A stretch of 64,000 nt of DNA from Rhodobacteraceae bacterium S2214 (GTDB lineage Bacteria > Pseudomonadota > Alphaproteobacteria > Rhodobacterales > Rhodobacteraceae): positions 62,001 through 126,000 of the forward strand of contig CP081161.1 of the NCBI GenBank assembly GCA_025141675.1, read 5' to 3'. A program made the position numbers and the translations under genes. Position 1 is the stretch's first letter. Each line of letters starts with the position of its first letter. Below the pieces are notes generated by a model. That model did not search any database. It was not told the DNA's origin and saw only the letters and a list, made by a program, of their open reading frames with translations. Positions 1 to 9,351 of the stretch are shown here, in pieces.

Positions 1-56
1 GTTTAAAGCACGTCAGGGTTAATCCTGCGTTAAACCGCTGCAATAGCATTCGAAAA

Positions 57-85
57 GGGTCGCTTCATTTGAAGCGGCCCTTTTT
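57..85. terminator. Rho-independent terminator, probably bidirectional
   Basis: A 10-bp stem (GGGTCGCTTC / GAAGCGGCCC, with one G-T wobble) closes a 4-nt loop and is followed by five T on the plus strand. It is preceded by four A, so it could also act on the minus strand. It probably ends a gene lying left of the window. Nothing else with coding character is visible in positions 1-256 apart from the leader of the next gene. Confidence 0.75.
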
Positions 86-256
86 GTTTGCGACCGCAAG
101 AATGATACTTTCATTCAAAGTTTGCGTGTATTTCTGACAATATTGGCTCTCAAATATCCGGATTTCCTTACCTTTGTGCGCTAGGCACTGGCCAGATGAC
201 CTGCCCTAAGCCTAGGATCACGCATCACGACCAAAAATAATGTAAGGATCCGTTCG

Positions 257-1486
257 ATGAAGACATCCCATTTACCTTCGATTGCGTTGGCAGCAGCGAC
301 ACTTGCCGTCGCTTCCCCTGCATTCGCCCAAGATGTGTGTGGTCTCGGCGACGGGCAATGGATCGGCGGAAGCGAAGCATCATCGGACATGACAACAGCG
401 TCTTCCCATCAAGAACAGATGGCGTTGGTGCTGGGCGGCAATGCCTACGTTTCACTGTTTACCCTGTCCGGCACCACCGATGTCCGGGTTGAAGCACAGG
501 GTCGTGGCGCGGGCGATCCGTTGCTTGAATTGCTCGACAGCACGGGCAGCATCATCCTGTCCGACGATGATAGCGGCGGCAATGGCGCGGCGCGCGCGGA
601 AACGCAGCTTGATGCGGGCACATATTGCGTCGCGGTAAAAAGCTACGATGGCGCGCCATTGACGGCCTTTGTCCGCGTCGGCCGGTCAGAACAAGAAGCG
701 CTGACCGCAGGGGCAGCCGTCGTGGTTCCTGATGCGGACACCGACACAGACACCAACGTCGCGACAGGCAGCTGCGCTGACGCGCGTCCTTTGGAAGGGT
801 CACTGGCGGACGGGTTGTTCGGCACCGCATCGGTGGCCGAAAATGCCTACTGGAGCTTTAGCCTGTCGGAAGACACAGCCCTCACCATGACGGCGGAAAA
901 TGAAGAAGCCGATCCAACCATGACCCTGCTGGATGCCGACGGGAACTACATCAACGACAACGATGATTTCGATGGCTTGAATTCGCGGCTCGAATACATC
1001 GACGCTCTTGCTGCAGGTGATTACTGCATCGAAATCGGTGCTCTGGACAGCAACGATTTGCCAATCACAGTCGGCGTTATCGAATACGATCCAGTGGCAG
1101 CCCAGCTTGCGCTATATGCAAGCGGCGATGTTGCACCTCCGCTTGACGGGTCCATCCCGTTTACCGCACTCGGCAGCTTGGACAATCGTTTGCGCCAAGA
1201 CGTGTCCACAACTGGCGAAATGACGTGGTTTACCGTGGATATGCCAGAGGCTGGCCTGATGCTGATCGAAGCCGTGTCCGTTGGTAGCGAAGGCGACCCA
1301 TGGTTGGTAGCCTACGATGACCTTGGTCGCAAAGTTGGCCAGAACGACGATTACGGCGAAGGCTACGACAGCTTGATCGCCGCGCGGGTCAATGCAGGCA
1401 CATATCTAGTTGGCGTGCGTCAATTGGAAGAAGGCATGACAGGCGACGTGCGGATGGTCTTCGAACGTTACACCGCAGCGCGTTAA
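257..1486 (+). CDS. Exported protein with repeated PPC-like (pre-peptidase) beta domains
   Basis: This 409-residue protein has a clear Sec signal peptide ending at about residue 24 (PAFAQ). Three repeats of about 110-120 residues follow. Each has the pattern 'DP-L-LLD--G----DDD', an aromatic or Gly-rich turn, then 'L-AGTYCV-V', which resembles the bacterial PPC fold of secreted Ca-binding or protease-accessory modules. A Thr/Asp-rich linker (about 153-168) joins repeats 1 and 2. No catalytic domain is present, so it is probably a periplasmic or surface protein that binds a ligand or calcium through its many Asp residues; that role is inferred. An AAGGA ribosome site lies about 9 nt before the ATG. 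It runs convergently with the acetyltransferase gene, 3 nt away. Confidence 0.75.
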   Translation: MKTSHLPSIALAAATLAVASPAFAQDVCGLGDGQWIGGSEASSDMTTASSHQEQMALVLGGNAYVSLFTLSGTTDVRVEAQGRGAGDPLLELLDSTGSIILSDDDSGGNGAARAETQLDAGTYCVAVKSYDGAPLTAFVRVGRSEQEALTAGAAVVVPDADTDTDTNVATGSCADARPLEGSLADGLFGTASVAENAYWSFSLSEDTALTMTAENEEADPTMTLLDADGNYINDNDDFDGLNSRLEYIDALAAGDYCIEIGALDSNDLPITVGVIEYDPVAAQLALYASGDVAPPLDGSIPFTALGSLDNRLRQDVSTTGEMTWFTVDMPEAGLMLIEAVSVGSEGDPWLVAYDDLGRKVGQNDDYGEGYDSLIAARVNAGTYLVGVRQLEEGMTGDVRMVFERYTAAR

Positions 1487-1489
1487 TTT

Positions 1490-1948
1490 CTAGGCCTCAC
1501 CCGTCTTGGGTGGGGCTTCAAAAACCGACCATCGACCGCTGTCATCAGTGACCTCGCGCAGATCGGTCCACCCTAAACGCCGCAGTAATCCTGCGGCGTT
1601 TTGCGTTGTCGTGAAAAGTGGCGCATCCGCTTGCGCCATTGCCCAGCGCACCAACGCGGTGCCAGCGCCCATTTGCCGTGCAGCGGGCGTGACACACAGG
1701 CCGATCAGCCAAATACCTTCGTCGCCAAACTGCGCACCAAACGATGTTTCAGATAGCGCGACAGTTCCGACAATTTGACCGTTCAACAAAGCCGCGCCGC
1801 CCGACCGATGTTGACGCCTCTGCGCGATAGTCTGGGCCGCATCCCCCAAACCGCCCGCGCCGTAATACGCGGGCCATGTGGTCATCAGCAGATCGACCAA
1901 GACGTCGTCGCAGCCTGCAACATCAGCAATATTGTCGACCTTTATCAA
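1490..1948 (-). CDS. GNAT-family N-acetyltransferase
   Basis: This 152-residue protein fits a single GNAT domain. The acetyl-CoA-binding motif A is seen as LCVTPAARQMGAGTALVRWA (about residues 84-103), matching the family's V-x-P-x-x-R-x-x-G-x-G/A pattern. An 'N-A-A-G-L-L-R-R-L-G-W' helix follows at about 117-127. The acceptor substrate cannot be read from the sequence. The start is a TTG that overlaps the TGA stop of the upstream caspase-like gene (TTGA), so the two genes are probably translationally coupled. No better in-frame start lies nearby. Confidence 0.8.
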   Translation of the reverse strand: MIKVDNIADVAGCDDVLVDLLMTTWPAYYGAGGLGDAAQTIAQRRQHRSGGAALLNGQIVGTVALSETSFGAQFGDEGIWLIGLCVTPAARQMGAGTALVRWAMAQADAPLFTTTQNAAGLLRRLGWTDLREVTDDSGRWSVFEAPPKTGEA

Positions 1949-3603
1949 TTCTGCCCAAGCGCTTGGAAACCGTCAGCCAAAAGACGAACGATCGTCTGTT
2001 CGTTGATAAATCCGGTGATATCCAAATCACGATCTTCTTGGAAATTGCGGATCGCACGACGTGTGTCTTCGTCCAAACCGCCGTCAACGGATCCCGGTTC
2101 CAAACCAAGCTGCGCCAGACGCGCCTCGATCAAACGCAGGGTGATGCCGTCCAAGCCCAATGCGTTTTCTGCTGCAATTGCGGCATCATCCGACGGCTCA
2201 GGCGCATTCAACGCAGCAATTCGCGCTTCGGCTTCTGCAACAAACGATCCGGCAGGGAACAATTGCAGGTAGGTCTGGTAAGCCGCTTGCGTATTGGTTT
2301 CGGTCGCGGTGTCCCAAGCGGCCTTGTCTTCGGCAGCAGCGGCTTGGCGTTTAGCTGCTTCAATCTCGCCAAGCTGTTCAGTCGCTTGCGCGGCAAATGA
2401 CCCGTCTGGGAACCGTTCCAGATAGGCCCGCAGCCCCGGTTCATCGCCTTGCGCGCCCGTTTCAGCCCAAAACGCACGATCAAGCCGTTCCTTTTCGGCG
2501 CGGGCGCGTTCTGCTTCAGCCTCAAGCTCAGCCGCGCGACGTGCTGCTTGCGCATCAAGCTGGTTAATCTGTTCGGTCGTCAGATAACTCGTCTGCGAGA
2601 AACCGTTTTGCTGCTGCCAATTCGTGACGGCAGACCGCGATCCAGGGCCAAATATACCATCGATCCCACGCGGATCGAAGTTCAAGATTGTCAGGTCACG
2701 CTGGATATCACGCCGCGCATCGCGTGACAGCGATAGCGCTTCTTCTGCCAGCCGCGCGGCGCGATTGGGTTCTGTGTTAATCTCTAAGATCAGGGCATTA
2801 GCCTGTTCTACATAGGTCCCGTCAGGATAACGCGTCAGGTAATTGCGGTACGCATCTGCGGTATCCAGCGCTTGCGCGCCTTCCCACAACGCGGTTTCCG
2901 CCGCGCGTTCATCATCAGTCGGCTCTGGCGCATCAGGCACCGCAACTGGGGTCACATCATCCGCGACCAGCACCAACGACGCAGGCGTATAACCCTGTGC
3001 AGACAACCGATTGTTCGCACGCACAAGCGCCAACACATCCGCACCCGGCTCGGCCATTTCTTGCAACAGATCGGACGCCGCCCCTGTGGTTCCCGTCACC
3101 ACCGTCACCCCATTTGGCACCGTCAGCGTCCCGATCCCGTCGCGCAAATATGGACCGTAGCGATCATTCGCAGACTGATCCGTGCCCAATACCAGCACCG
3201 CCTGCCCCGGTGTGGCGGCCAAAACCTGCAGTATGCTTTCCACAGAAACAGCACCCGCGAGGTTAAACAAAACCGGATCGCTGGCATCAACGGGCAGCAG
3301 CCAGCTGCGATCACCATCGGTGACAAACGCACCCGACATCCCGACAACCAGCCTGTCAGCGCCATCAATCCCCGACACAAATCCCGTCAACCTTCGGGTC
3401 ATGTCACGACCGACGCCGTTAACCTGCGTCTGCACATTGAACCCGACAGCCTGCAACGCATCGGCCGCATCCGCGACATCCGCAGCACCACTGACCCGAT
3501 CAAGGGTCGCGTATCGATCCACCCCTAGCAAAAGCGCCTGATCGTCAGCGAGCGTCGTGCTACCCCAAAGGGCAATGGCAGTAGTCAGGATAATCCGGCG
3601 CAT
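1945..3603 (-). CDS. Exported caspase-fold (C14-like) protein with peptidoglycan-binding domains, probably catalytically dead
   Basis: The 552-residue protein has a signal peptide (about 1-19) and a caspase-like p20 region (about 20-220) that begins 'ALLLGVDRYATL'. Three W-x(n)-Y-x-x-Y/L-x-x-FP-x-G-x-A repeats follow (about 239-275, 378-415, 428-466), with two PG_binding_1 domains (about 290-345 and 480-542). In active members the dyad is His in S-G-H-G and Cys in D-A-C-R. Here the first site reads MSGAF (89-93) and the second GTDQS (140-144), so both residues are absent. It may act as a periplasmic scaffold or regulator that binds murein (inference). The ATG has a strong GGAGGTG site and there is no frameshift, so this is an intact gene. 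Confidence 0.8.
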   Translation of the reverse strand: MRRIILTTAIALWGSTTLADDQALLLGVDRYATLDRVSGAADVADAADALQAVGFNVQTQVNGVGRDMTRRLTGFVSGIDGADRLVVGMSGAFVTDGDRSWLLPVDASDPVLFNLAGAVSVESILQVLAATPGQAVLVLGTDQSANDRYGPYLRDGIGTLTVPNGVTVVTGTTGAASDLLQEMAEPGADVLALVRANNRLSAQGYTPASLVLVADDVTPVAVPDAPEPTDDERAAETALWEGAQALDTADAYRNYLTRYPDGTYVEQANALILEINTEPNRAARLAEEALSLSRDARRDIQRDLTILNFDPRGIDGIFGPGSRSAVTNWQQQNGFSQTSYLTTEQINQLDAQAARRAAELEAEAERARAEKERLDRAFWAETGAQGDEPGLRAYLERFPDGSFAAQATEQLGEIEAAKRQAAAAEDKAAWDTATETNTQAAYQTYLQLFPAGSFVAEAEARIAALNAPEPSDDAAIAAENALGLDGITLRLIEARLAQLGLEPGSVDGGLDEDTRRAIRNFQEDRDLDITGFINEQTIVRLLADGFQALGQN

Positions 3604-3621
3604 CAGGGCACCTCCGTTTTG

Positions 3622-4797
3622 TTATGTGTCGTAGGTTCTACGATCTTCGATAACGACCCCGTCGCGCGGGATCGTATTGTCAGCAACAACCGCGACGTCA
3701 CCGTTTAGTTTCAAAATAGCAGGTAGGCTGGCGGCGATGGCTGCGGCGTCAAGATTAGCACCTTCGCATTGCACGGACATGACATCCGTCTCGCCTGCAC
3801 GATCCGCAATCACCCGCGCACGGGTCATACCGTCATGCTTTGCGACTAAGGCCGCGACCTGTTCGGGCCGCACAAACATGCCTTTGATCTTGGTTGTTTG
3901 GTCAGCGCGACCCATCCAGCCTTTGATCCGCATATTGGTGCGACCACAGGGGCTCTGCCCCGCCATCACAGCAGACAAATCGCCTGTTGCAAAACGGATC
4001 AGCGGATAATCGGGGTTCAGGGACGTGACAACAACTTCGCCGACTTCACCTTCCGCTACCGGATCGCCCGTACCGGGGGTGACGATTTCGACGATCACGC
4101 CTTCGTCTACGATCATGCCTTCACCAACGGTAGTTTCATAGGCGATGTGGCCCAGATCAGCGGTCGCGTAGCATTGCAAACAGGTGATACCGCGATCCGC
4201 GTAGAAATCGCGCAACGACGGGAACAATGCACCGCCAGACACGGCAGCCTTCGTGATTTTTAACGGCAGACCCATCCCGTCTGCTTTTTCGAGGATAATC
4301 TTCAGATAGTCCGGCGTACCAGCGTAGGCGGTACAGCCAATATCGTGGGCCGCCTGCGCTTGCAGTTCAGTCTGGCCAGTCCCCGCAGGCAGCACAACAG
4401 CCCCTACAGCCCGCGCGCCGTTTTCAAACATCGTGCCAGCAGGGGTCAGGTGATAGCTAAAACAGTTCTGGATGATATCATCGGCATCGATCCCGCAGGC
4501 AGCCAGAAAACGCCCAAAACGCCACCAATCATGCGCAGACCCGCCCGGTTCATAGATCGGACCGGGGGATTGAAAAACATGGCTCAGGTTCGTGGCGATC
4601 ATGCCGCCAAACGGCGGCTGTTCTTTTTGACGGGCACTCAGGTCCGATTTGCGCAGCACAGGCAGTTTGGCCAAATCAGCCAATGACGTGACCTGATCCA
4701 TGCCACCAACACGTGCAATCTGTGCGTTTAACGCAGCGGTTTGATCCGCTTCACGGGCATCTGCGCTACGTGTTTCAAGGTCGTCAAAATGAGTCAT
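3622..4797 (-). CDS. Phenylacetate-CoA ligase (PaaK)-family AMP-dependent acyl-CoA ligase
   Basis: PaaK-family enzymes activate an aromatic or short carboxylic acid to its CoA thioester with ATP. This 391-residue protein shows the family's N-terminal 'LPVLRKSDLS' block, the F-Q-S-P-G-P segment where other members carry S-S-G-T-T-G, a central Gly-rich 'SGGALFPSLRDF' loop, the 'ATGD' adenylate motif (about 290) and the 'GRADQTTKIKGMFV' hinge. It is somewhat shorter than classical PaaK (about 430-440). The start is set at the ATG preceded by AGGAGAG; an upstream in-frame ATG at 4854 has no such site. It is the last gene of the ABC-transporter operon, so it probably activates the imported acid. 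The exact substrate is unknown. Confidence 0.8.
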   Translation of the reverse strand: MTHFDDLETRSADAREADQTAALNAQIARVGGMDQVTSLADLAKLPVLRKSDLSARQKEQPPFGGMIATNLSHVFQSPGPIYEPGGSAHDWWRFGRFLAACGIDADDIIQNCFSYHLTPAGTMFENGARAVGAVVLPAGTGQTELQAQAAHDIGCTAYAGTPDYLKIILEKADGMGLPLKITKAAVSGGALFPSLRDFYADRGITCLQCYATADLGHIAYETTVGEGMIVDEGVIVEIVTPGTGDPVAEGEVGEVVVTSLNPDYPLIRFATGDLSAVMAGQSPCGRTNMRIKGWMGRADQTTKIKGMFVRPEQVAALVAKHDGMTRARVIADRAGETDVMSVQCEGANLDAAAIAASLPAILKLNGDVAVVADNTIPRDGVVIEDRRTYDT

Positions 4798-4897
4798 CTT
4801 CTCTCCTGTCCTGCCGCCCAGTCTTTTGTTCACTCTGGCGGTCAGCACAGTCAAAGACTAGGGCATCATGGTGTTGTTATACGATATCGGTTGAAAT

Positions 4898-5722
4898 TTA
4901 GGCGAGCCAACGCTTACGACGGCGGTAGCTGCGCACGTCACGGAACGATTTGCGGCCATCATCGGACATACCCAGATAGAATTCCTTCACATCGGGGTTT
5001 TCGCGCAACTCAGCAGCGGGGCCTTCCATCACGACACGTCCGCTTTCCAGAATATACCCATGATGGGCAAAACGCAGGGCGACGTTGGTGTTCTGTTCGG
5101 CCAGCAGGAAAGACACGCCTTCCTTTTCGTTCAGATTCTTCACGATGGTAAAGATTTCTTCGACCAACTGCGGGGCAAGACCCATAGACGGTTCATCCAG
5201 CAGGATCGTTTCAGGGCGTGACATCAGGGCGCGACCAATCGCACACATCTGTTGTTCACCGCCCGACGTATAGCCAGCCTGCGATTTTCGGCGCTCGCGC
5301 AGCCGCGGGAAATAATCATAAACCATCTCAAGATCAGCGCTCACGGCACCGGACCCGTCGCCGCGCGTATAAGCGCCGGTCATCAGGTTTTCCTCGATGG
5401 TCAGATGTTCAAAACAATGGCGGCCTTCCATGACCTGGATCACGCCGCGTTTCACAAGATCAGACGGCGACAGGTCTTGAACCCGATCCCCGCGATAGTT
5501 GATCGACCCTTTTGTGACCTCGCCGCGTTCGGAATGCAGCAGGTTCGAAATCGCTTTCAGCGTCGTCGTTTTACCAGCGCCGTTGCCGCCCAAAAGCGCG
5601 GTGATCCCACCTTTCGGAACGGACAGCGACACGCCCTTGAGCACAAGGATCACGTGATTATAGATCACTTCGATGTTGTTGACCTCAAGCAACGTCTCGG
5701 TCTGCGCGGTGTCATCTAGCAT
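4898..5722 (-). CDS. livF: Liv-type ABC transporter ATP-binding protein (LivF-like)
   Basis: This is the second ATPase of a branched-chain amino acid/amide-type (HAAT) importer. It has Walker A (GGNGAGKTT), the Q-V-M-E-G-R Q-loop region, a signature that reads YTSGGEQQM (the usual LSGGQ is altered to TSGGE), Walker B (TILLDEP) and the switch His region (LLAEQNT). The start at 5722 is chosen because the conserved domain begins a few residues later. An in-frame ATG at 5791, only 3 nt after the preceding stop, is an alternative. The C-terminus carries an extra basic tail (YRRRKRWLA). It lies between the substrate-binding-protein gene and the PaaK-like ligase. Confidence 0.85.
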   Translation of the reverse strand: MLDDTAQTETLLEVNNIEVIYNHVILVLKGVSLSVPKGGITALLGGNGAGKTTTLKAISNLLHSERGEVTKGSINYRGDRVQDLSPSDLVKRGVIQVMEGRHCFEHLTIEENLMTGAYTRGDGSGAVSADLEMVYDYFPRLRERRKSQAGYTSGGEQQMCAIGRALMSRPETILLDEPSMGLAPQLVEEIFTIVKNLNEKEGVSFLLAEQNTNVALRFAHHGYILESGRVVMEGPAAELRENPDVKEFYLGMSDDGRKSFRDVRSYRRRKRWLA

Positions 5723-5794
5723 GGAGCAACTTTCATATTGTCTTGCCAAAAATTCGTGGAAATCGGGCGACCCAATCGGGCCGCCCGACATGTT

Positions 5795-7078
5795 TTAGAG
5801 ACAACCAGCCTCGATGTTGTTTTCAGCGGCAAATGCAGCTGAATCCTCAGCCACCAGTGGCGCGATTACGGAATCATCAGGAGCGATGAAATCGGTCAGC
5901 GGATCGAATGTGCCTGTCGACGCATTCCACTGCTGCACGATACCAAGGCCCGACCCACCGTGGTCCTGACAGGACACAGCAAATTCCGGTCCGATGCCTT
6001 CCATGCCCAGTTCGGCCATGCGGGCCGCTGTGATATCTAGCGCTTCCATGCCGTCGCGGACCATTGCGGCGCTTACGTCAGCCACACCGTGAATTTCCTG
6101 CGCTGTGGCAATCGCCTCAGATGCCAGCATCGCGGCGTACATCCCGCGTACATACAGCACAGAACCTACGTTGGACCCGTCACCGGCAGCATTGCCCGCA
6201 TCGACTACCATCGCGCGGATTTCATCCAGAACAGGATAGTTGCGGATCGGGTTCATGTTCAGTGATTTGTAGCCATTGGCCGCATCACCTGCAGGACCTA
6301 CGTCATGCTCGGCACCAGCCCACCAGTTGCCGATAAAGTTCTCCATCGGGAACCCGATGTTCGCAGCTTCCTGCACGGCCACTTGGTTCATCACGCCCCA
6401 GCCCCACATCAGGACATAGTCAGGACGTTCGCGGCGGATTTGCAGCCACTGCGATTTCTGTTCCTGACCGGGGTGATCAACGGCGATCTGCGTCAAATCA
6501 AACCCGTGCATCGCTGACAGTTCTTCCAGCGTGCGGATCGGCTCCTTGCCGTAAGCAGAGTTGTGGTAAACCAGCGCGATGGACTTGCCATCCAGCGATC
6601 CACCGTTTTCATCAAGCAGGTAGTTCACCGCAACCGACGCCGCGTCCCAGTAGTTCGCAGGATAGTTGAACACCCAGTTGAACACCTCACCGTTCGCAGC
6701 CGACGTACGGCCGTACCCCATCGTGTGGATCGGGATACCATCCGCCGTTGCTTTCGGGATCAACTGGTAGGTGATGCCGGTGGACAGCGGTTGATAGATC
6801 AGCGCGCCTTCACCTTTGGTGCTCTCGTAACACTCCACACCCTTTTCGGTGTTATAACCTGTTTCGCATTCAATGATGCGGACAGGCTCGCCGCCGATCC
6901 CGCCATCGCGTGCGTTCAGCAGGTTGAAATAGTCCTGATAGCCGTCCGAAAACGGTGTACCGCCAGCCGCGTAAGGGCCGGTGCGATAGCTCAGGTCGGG
7001 GATCACAAGATCGGCCAGCGCCGGTCCTGCTGCCATCGTACCCGCAAGGGCCATGGCTGCTAATGCCTTTAGTGTCAT
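5795..7078 (-). CDS. Periplasmic substrate-binding protein of the Liv-type ABC transporter
   Basis: A 427-residue type I periplasmic binding protein (Peripla_BP_6 family) with a Sec signal peptide ending at about residue 22 (GPALA-D). The mature N-terminus (PDLSYRTGPYAAGG) and the 'LNARDGGIGGEPVRIIECE' segment are typical of HAAT binding proteins. Such proteins bind amino acids, but in Rhodobacterales clusters with CoA ligases they often bind aromatic or aliphatic acids (inference). The start has AGGAGGA-like spacing (ggaggaaatttccg before ATG). A GC-rich hairpin in the 82-nt leader may raise or protect its mRNA relative to the permease genes. Confidence 0.88.
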   Translation of the reverse strand: MTLKALAAMALAGTMAAGPALADLVIPDLSYRTGPYAAGGTPFSDGYQDYFNLLNARDGGIGGEPVRIIECETGYNTEKGVECYESTKGEGALIYQPLSTGITYQLIPKATADGIPIHTMGYGRTSAANGEVFNWVFNYPANYWDAASVAVNYLLDENGGSLDGKSIALVYHNSAYGKEPIRTLEELSAMHGFDLTQIAVDHPGQEQKSQWLQIRRERPDYVLMWGWGVMNQVAVQEAANIGFPMENFIGNWWAGAEHDVGPAGDAANGYKSLNMNPIRNYPVLDEIRAMVVDAGNAAGDGSNVGSVLYVRGMYAAMLASEAIATAQEIHGVADVSAAMVRDGMEALDITAARMAELGMEGIGPEFAVSCQDHGGSGLGIVQQWNASTGTFDPLTDFIAPDDSVIAPLVAEDSAAFAAENNIEAGCL

Positions 7079-7137
7079 CGGAAATTTCCTCCCATTGGTT
7101 ATACCGATTATGTGGGTGCCGGTGTGTCCGGCGTCCG

Positions 7138-7155
7138 GGCGGGTTGGTCCCCGCC
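7138..7155 (-). other. Intercistronic hairpin before the binding-protein gene
   Basis: GGCGGG and CCCGCC form a perfect 6-bp stem with a 6-nt loop in the gap between the LivM-like permease and binding-protein genes. There is no T-run on the minus strand, so it is not a normal terminator. Stem-loops at this place in transporter operons often mark processing that favours the binding-protein message; that role is inferred. Confidence 0.4.
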
Positions 7156-7160
7156 TCGGG

Positions 7161-8237
7161 TCAATATGGAAACGGCCAGAGCCGTAATTTCTCTTTTGCC
7201 AGCCGCCAAAGTTGGGCCAACCCGTGCGGTTCCTTGATCAAAAAGAACATGATCAGACCGCCCACGATCACAAGCTGCAGATGCGCCACCAGATCAGTCG
7301 GCCAACCTAGAACATCCACGCCCAACACCTTAAGGGCGACGGGCAACAGCACAAGGAACGCGGCCCCCGCAAAGCTGCCAAAGATCGATCCAAGCCCGCC
7401 GATGATGATCATGAACAAGACAAGGAAGGATTTCTGGATGCCGAACGCCTCGCCCACCTCAACCGCGCCCAGATAGACCGCAAAGAACAGCGCCCCCGAG
7501 ATGCCGATGAAAAACGACGATACAGCAAAGGCCGTCAGTTTCGCTTTCAGCGGGTTCACCCCGATGATCTCTGCGGCGATATCCATGTCGCGGATCGCCA
7601 TCCATGACCGGCCCAATGTGCCGCGGGTCAGGTTGCGGGCGATGATCGCACAGACGGTCACAAACACCAGACAGATCATATATTGGGACATTGCCGTTGA
7701 ATTCGGGCCCGTCACGGCCTGTCCGAACACAAACCGCTCTGGCGCGTTGATCTGGCCGGATGCGGAGTAATTGTAGAACCACGCCACCTTATTAAACAGC
7801 CAAACGAGGAAAAACTGCGCGGCCAGTGTCGCCACGGCAAGGTAAAACCCTTTGATGCGCAGGCTTGGCAGACCAAAGGCAGCACCAACAGCCGCCGTGA
7901 TCCCGCCGGCAATCACGATATGAAACACGATATTCACATCAGGAAAGGCAGTCATCAACTTGTAGCAGGCGTAGGCCCCCACAGCCATGAAACCACCCGT
8001 GCCCAACGACACCTGACCGCAATATCCGGTCAGAATATTCAGGCCAATCGCAGCAATCGCATAGATCAGGAACGGCACCAAAAGCGACGACGCCCAGTAA
8101 TCATTGATCACAAACGGGATGACCAAAAACGCAACGGCCAACACAGCCCAATAGCGATAACGGTCGAATTTAATCGGGAACGTCTGGCTATCCTCAGGAT
8201 AGGACGTCGAAAAATCACCGGCCTCACGATACAGCAT
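7161..8237 (-). CDS. livM: Liv-type ABC transporter inner-membrane permease (LivM-like)
   Basis: The 358-residue protein has about ten hydrophobic segments and the BPD_transp_2 signature 'IGLNILTGYCGQVSLGTGGFMAVGAY' (about residues 63-90, split here only by family convention). It also has the cytoplasmic EAA-like 'AIRDMDIAAEIIGVNPLKAKL' loop that contacts the ATPases. It pairs with the LivH-like permease encoded just upstream. AAAGGAGG precedes the ATG by 5 nt, which fixes the start. Confidence 0.9.
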   Translation of the reverse strand: MLYREAGDFSTSYPEDSQTFPIKFDRYRYWAVLAVAFLVIPFVINDYWASSLLVPFLIYAIAAIGLNILTGYCGQVSLGTGGFMAVGAYACYKLMTAFPDVNIVFHIVIAGGITAAVGAAFGLPSLRIKGFYLAVATLAAQFFLVWLFNKVAWFYNYSASGQINAPERFVFGQAVTGPNSTAMSQYMICLVFVTVCAIIARNLTRGTLGRSWMAIRDMDIAAEIIGVNPLKAKLTAFAVSSFFIGISGALFFAVYLGAVEVGEAFGIQKSFLVLFMIIIGGLGSIFGSFAGAAFLVLLPVALKVLGVDVLGWPTDLVAHLQLVIVGGLIMFFLIKEPHGLAQLWRLAKEKLRLWPFPY

Positions 8238-8287
8238 GACAGCCTCCTTTATTGCGCCCTAACAACTCAATTTGCGGGTCAGTCACA

Positions 8288-9283
8288 TCAAACACGTTCA
8301 ATGATTTTCTCCCCGAATAGACCCTGCGGTCGGAACACCAAGAAGATTAACGCCAGCACATAGGCGAACCAGTTTTCAGTCGCACCGCCCACCATCGGAC
8401 CAATCATATATTCGAACAGTTTTTCACCCACACCGATGATCAACCCGCCAACAATGGCACCGGGGATCGACGTAAAGCCACCCAGCATCAGCACCGGCAA
8501 CGCCTTCAGCGCAATCAACGACAGCGAAAACTGTACACCCGATTTCGCGCCCCACATGACCCCTGCGACCAAGGCGACAAGCCCCGCCAAAGACCACACG
8601 AGCACCCAGATGAAGTTCAGCGAAATCCCAACGCTCAACGCGGCTTGGTGATCATCCGCCACAGCACGCATCGCGCGGCCCTGCTTGGTGTATTGGGCAA
8701 AGCCAATCAACGCAGCGACCAAGATGATCGCGACAACCGTGGCGACCATGTCCAACTTGTCGATAAAGAACCCGTAGAAATCGTCGCCACCAAGGCTGGC
8801 AGTGAAATCTTCGACCACACGCGATCCACCCTGCGGCAGGCCCAAGGCAATCGTCTTGATCTCAGATCCCCACATCAGATCGCCCACACCTTCAAGGAAA
8901 TAGGCAAGCCCGATCGTCGCCATAAACAGAATAATCGGTTCTTGGCCCACAAGATGGCGAAACACGAACTGCTGCACGAGCCACGCAAACAATATCATCA
9001 CCAATAAGGTCACGAAAATCGCCAAAAGCGCGGGCACCTCCCAGCCGAAATGGTGGATTTCAGTGCCAAAGATCGCGTTGATCATATGGGCAAAGGGCAC
9101 CTGCCCTTCCATGACACCAACAAGGGTCAAAGCCGCGAACAGCGCCATCACACCTTGGGCGTAATTGAAAATGCCGGACGCCTTGAAGATCAAGACAAAG
9201 CCTAGGGCAACAAGGGCATACAAAACCCCCGCCATCAGGCCGTTGATGACCACCTCAATTCCGTACAGAAAATCAGCTGACAT
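8288..9283 (-). CDS. livH: Liv-type ABC transporter inner-membrane permease (LivH-like)
   Basis: The 331-residue membrane protein has the conserved LivH start 'INGLMAGVLYALVALGFVLI', the 'GIFNYAQGVMAL' re-entrant-type segment and the cytoplasmic loop 'GRAMRAVADDHQAALSVGI' for ATPase coupling. It forms the translocation pore with the LivM-like subunit. The start is supported by GGGAGA about 6 nt before the ATG. It is part of the same minus-strand operon as livG upstream and livM downstream. Confidence 0.9.
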   Translation of the reverse strand: MSADFLYGIEVVINGLMAGVLYALVALGFVLIFKASGIFNYAQGVMALFAALTLVGVMEGQVPFAHMINAIFGTEIHHFGWEVPALLAIFVTLLVMILFAWLVQQFVFRHLVGQEPIILFMATIGLAYFLEGVGDLMWGSEIKTIALGLPQGGSRVVEDFTASLGGDDFYGFFIDKLDMVATVVAIILVAALIGFAQYTKQGRAMRAVADDHQAALSVGISLNFIWVLVWSLAGLVALVAGVMWGAKSGVQFSLSLIALKALPVLMLGGFTSIPGAIVGGLIIGVGEKLFEYMIGPMVGGATENWFAYVLALIFLVFRPQGLFGEKIIERV

Positions 9284-9351
9284 GGGTTATCTCCCGGAAT
9301 TGCGGTGCACGGGTTGTGCACGCATTGTGCACGCGGGTCACAAGTGCCAAA

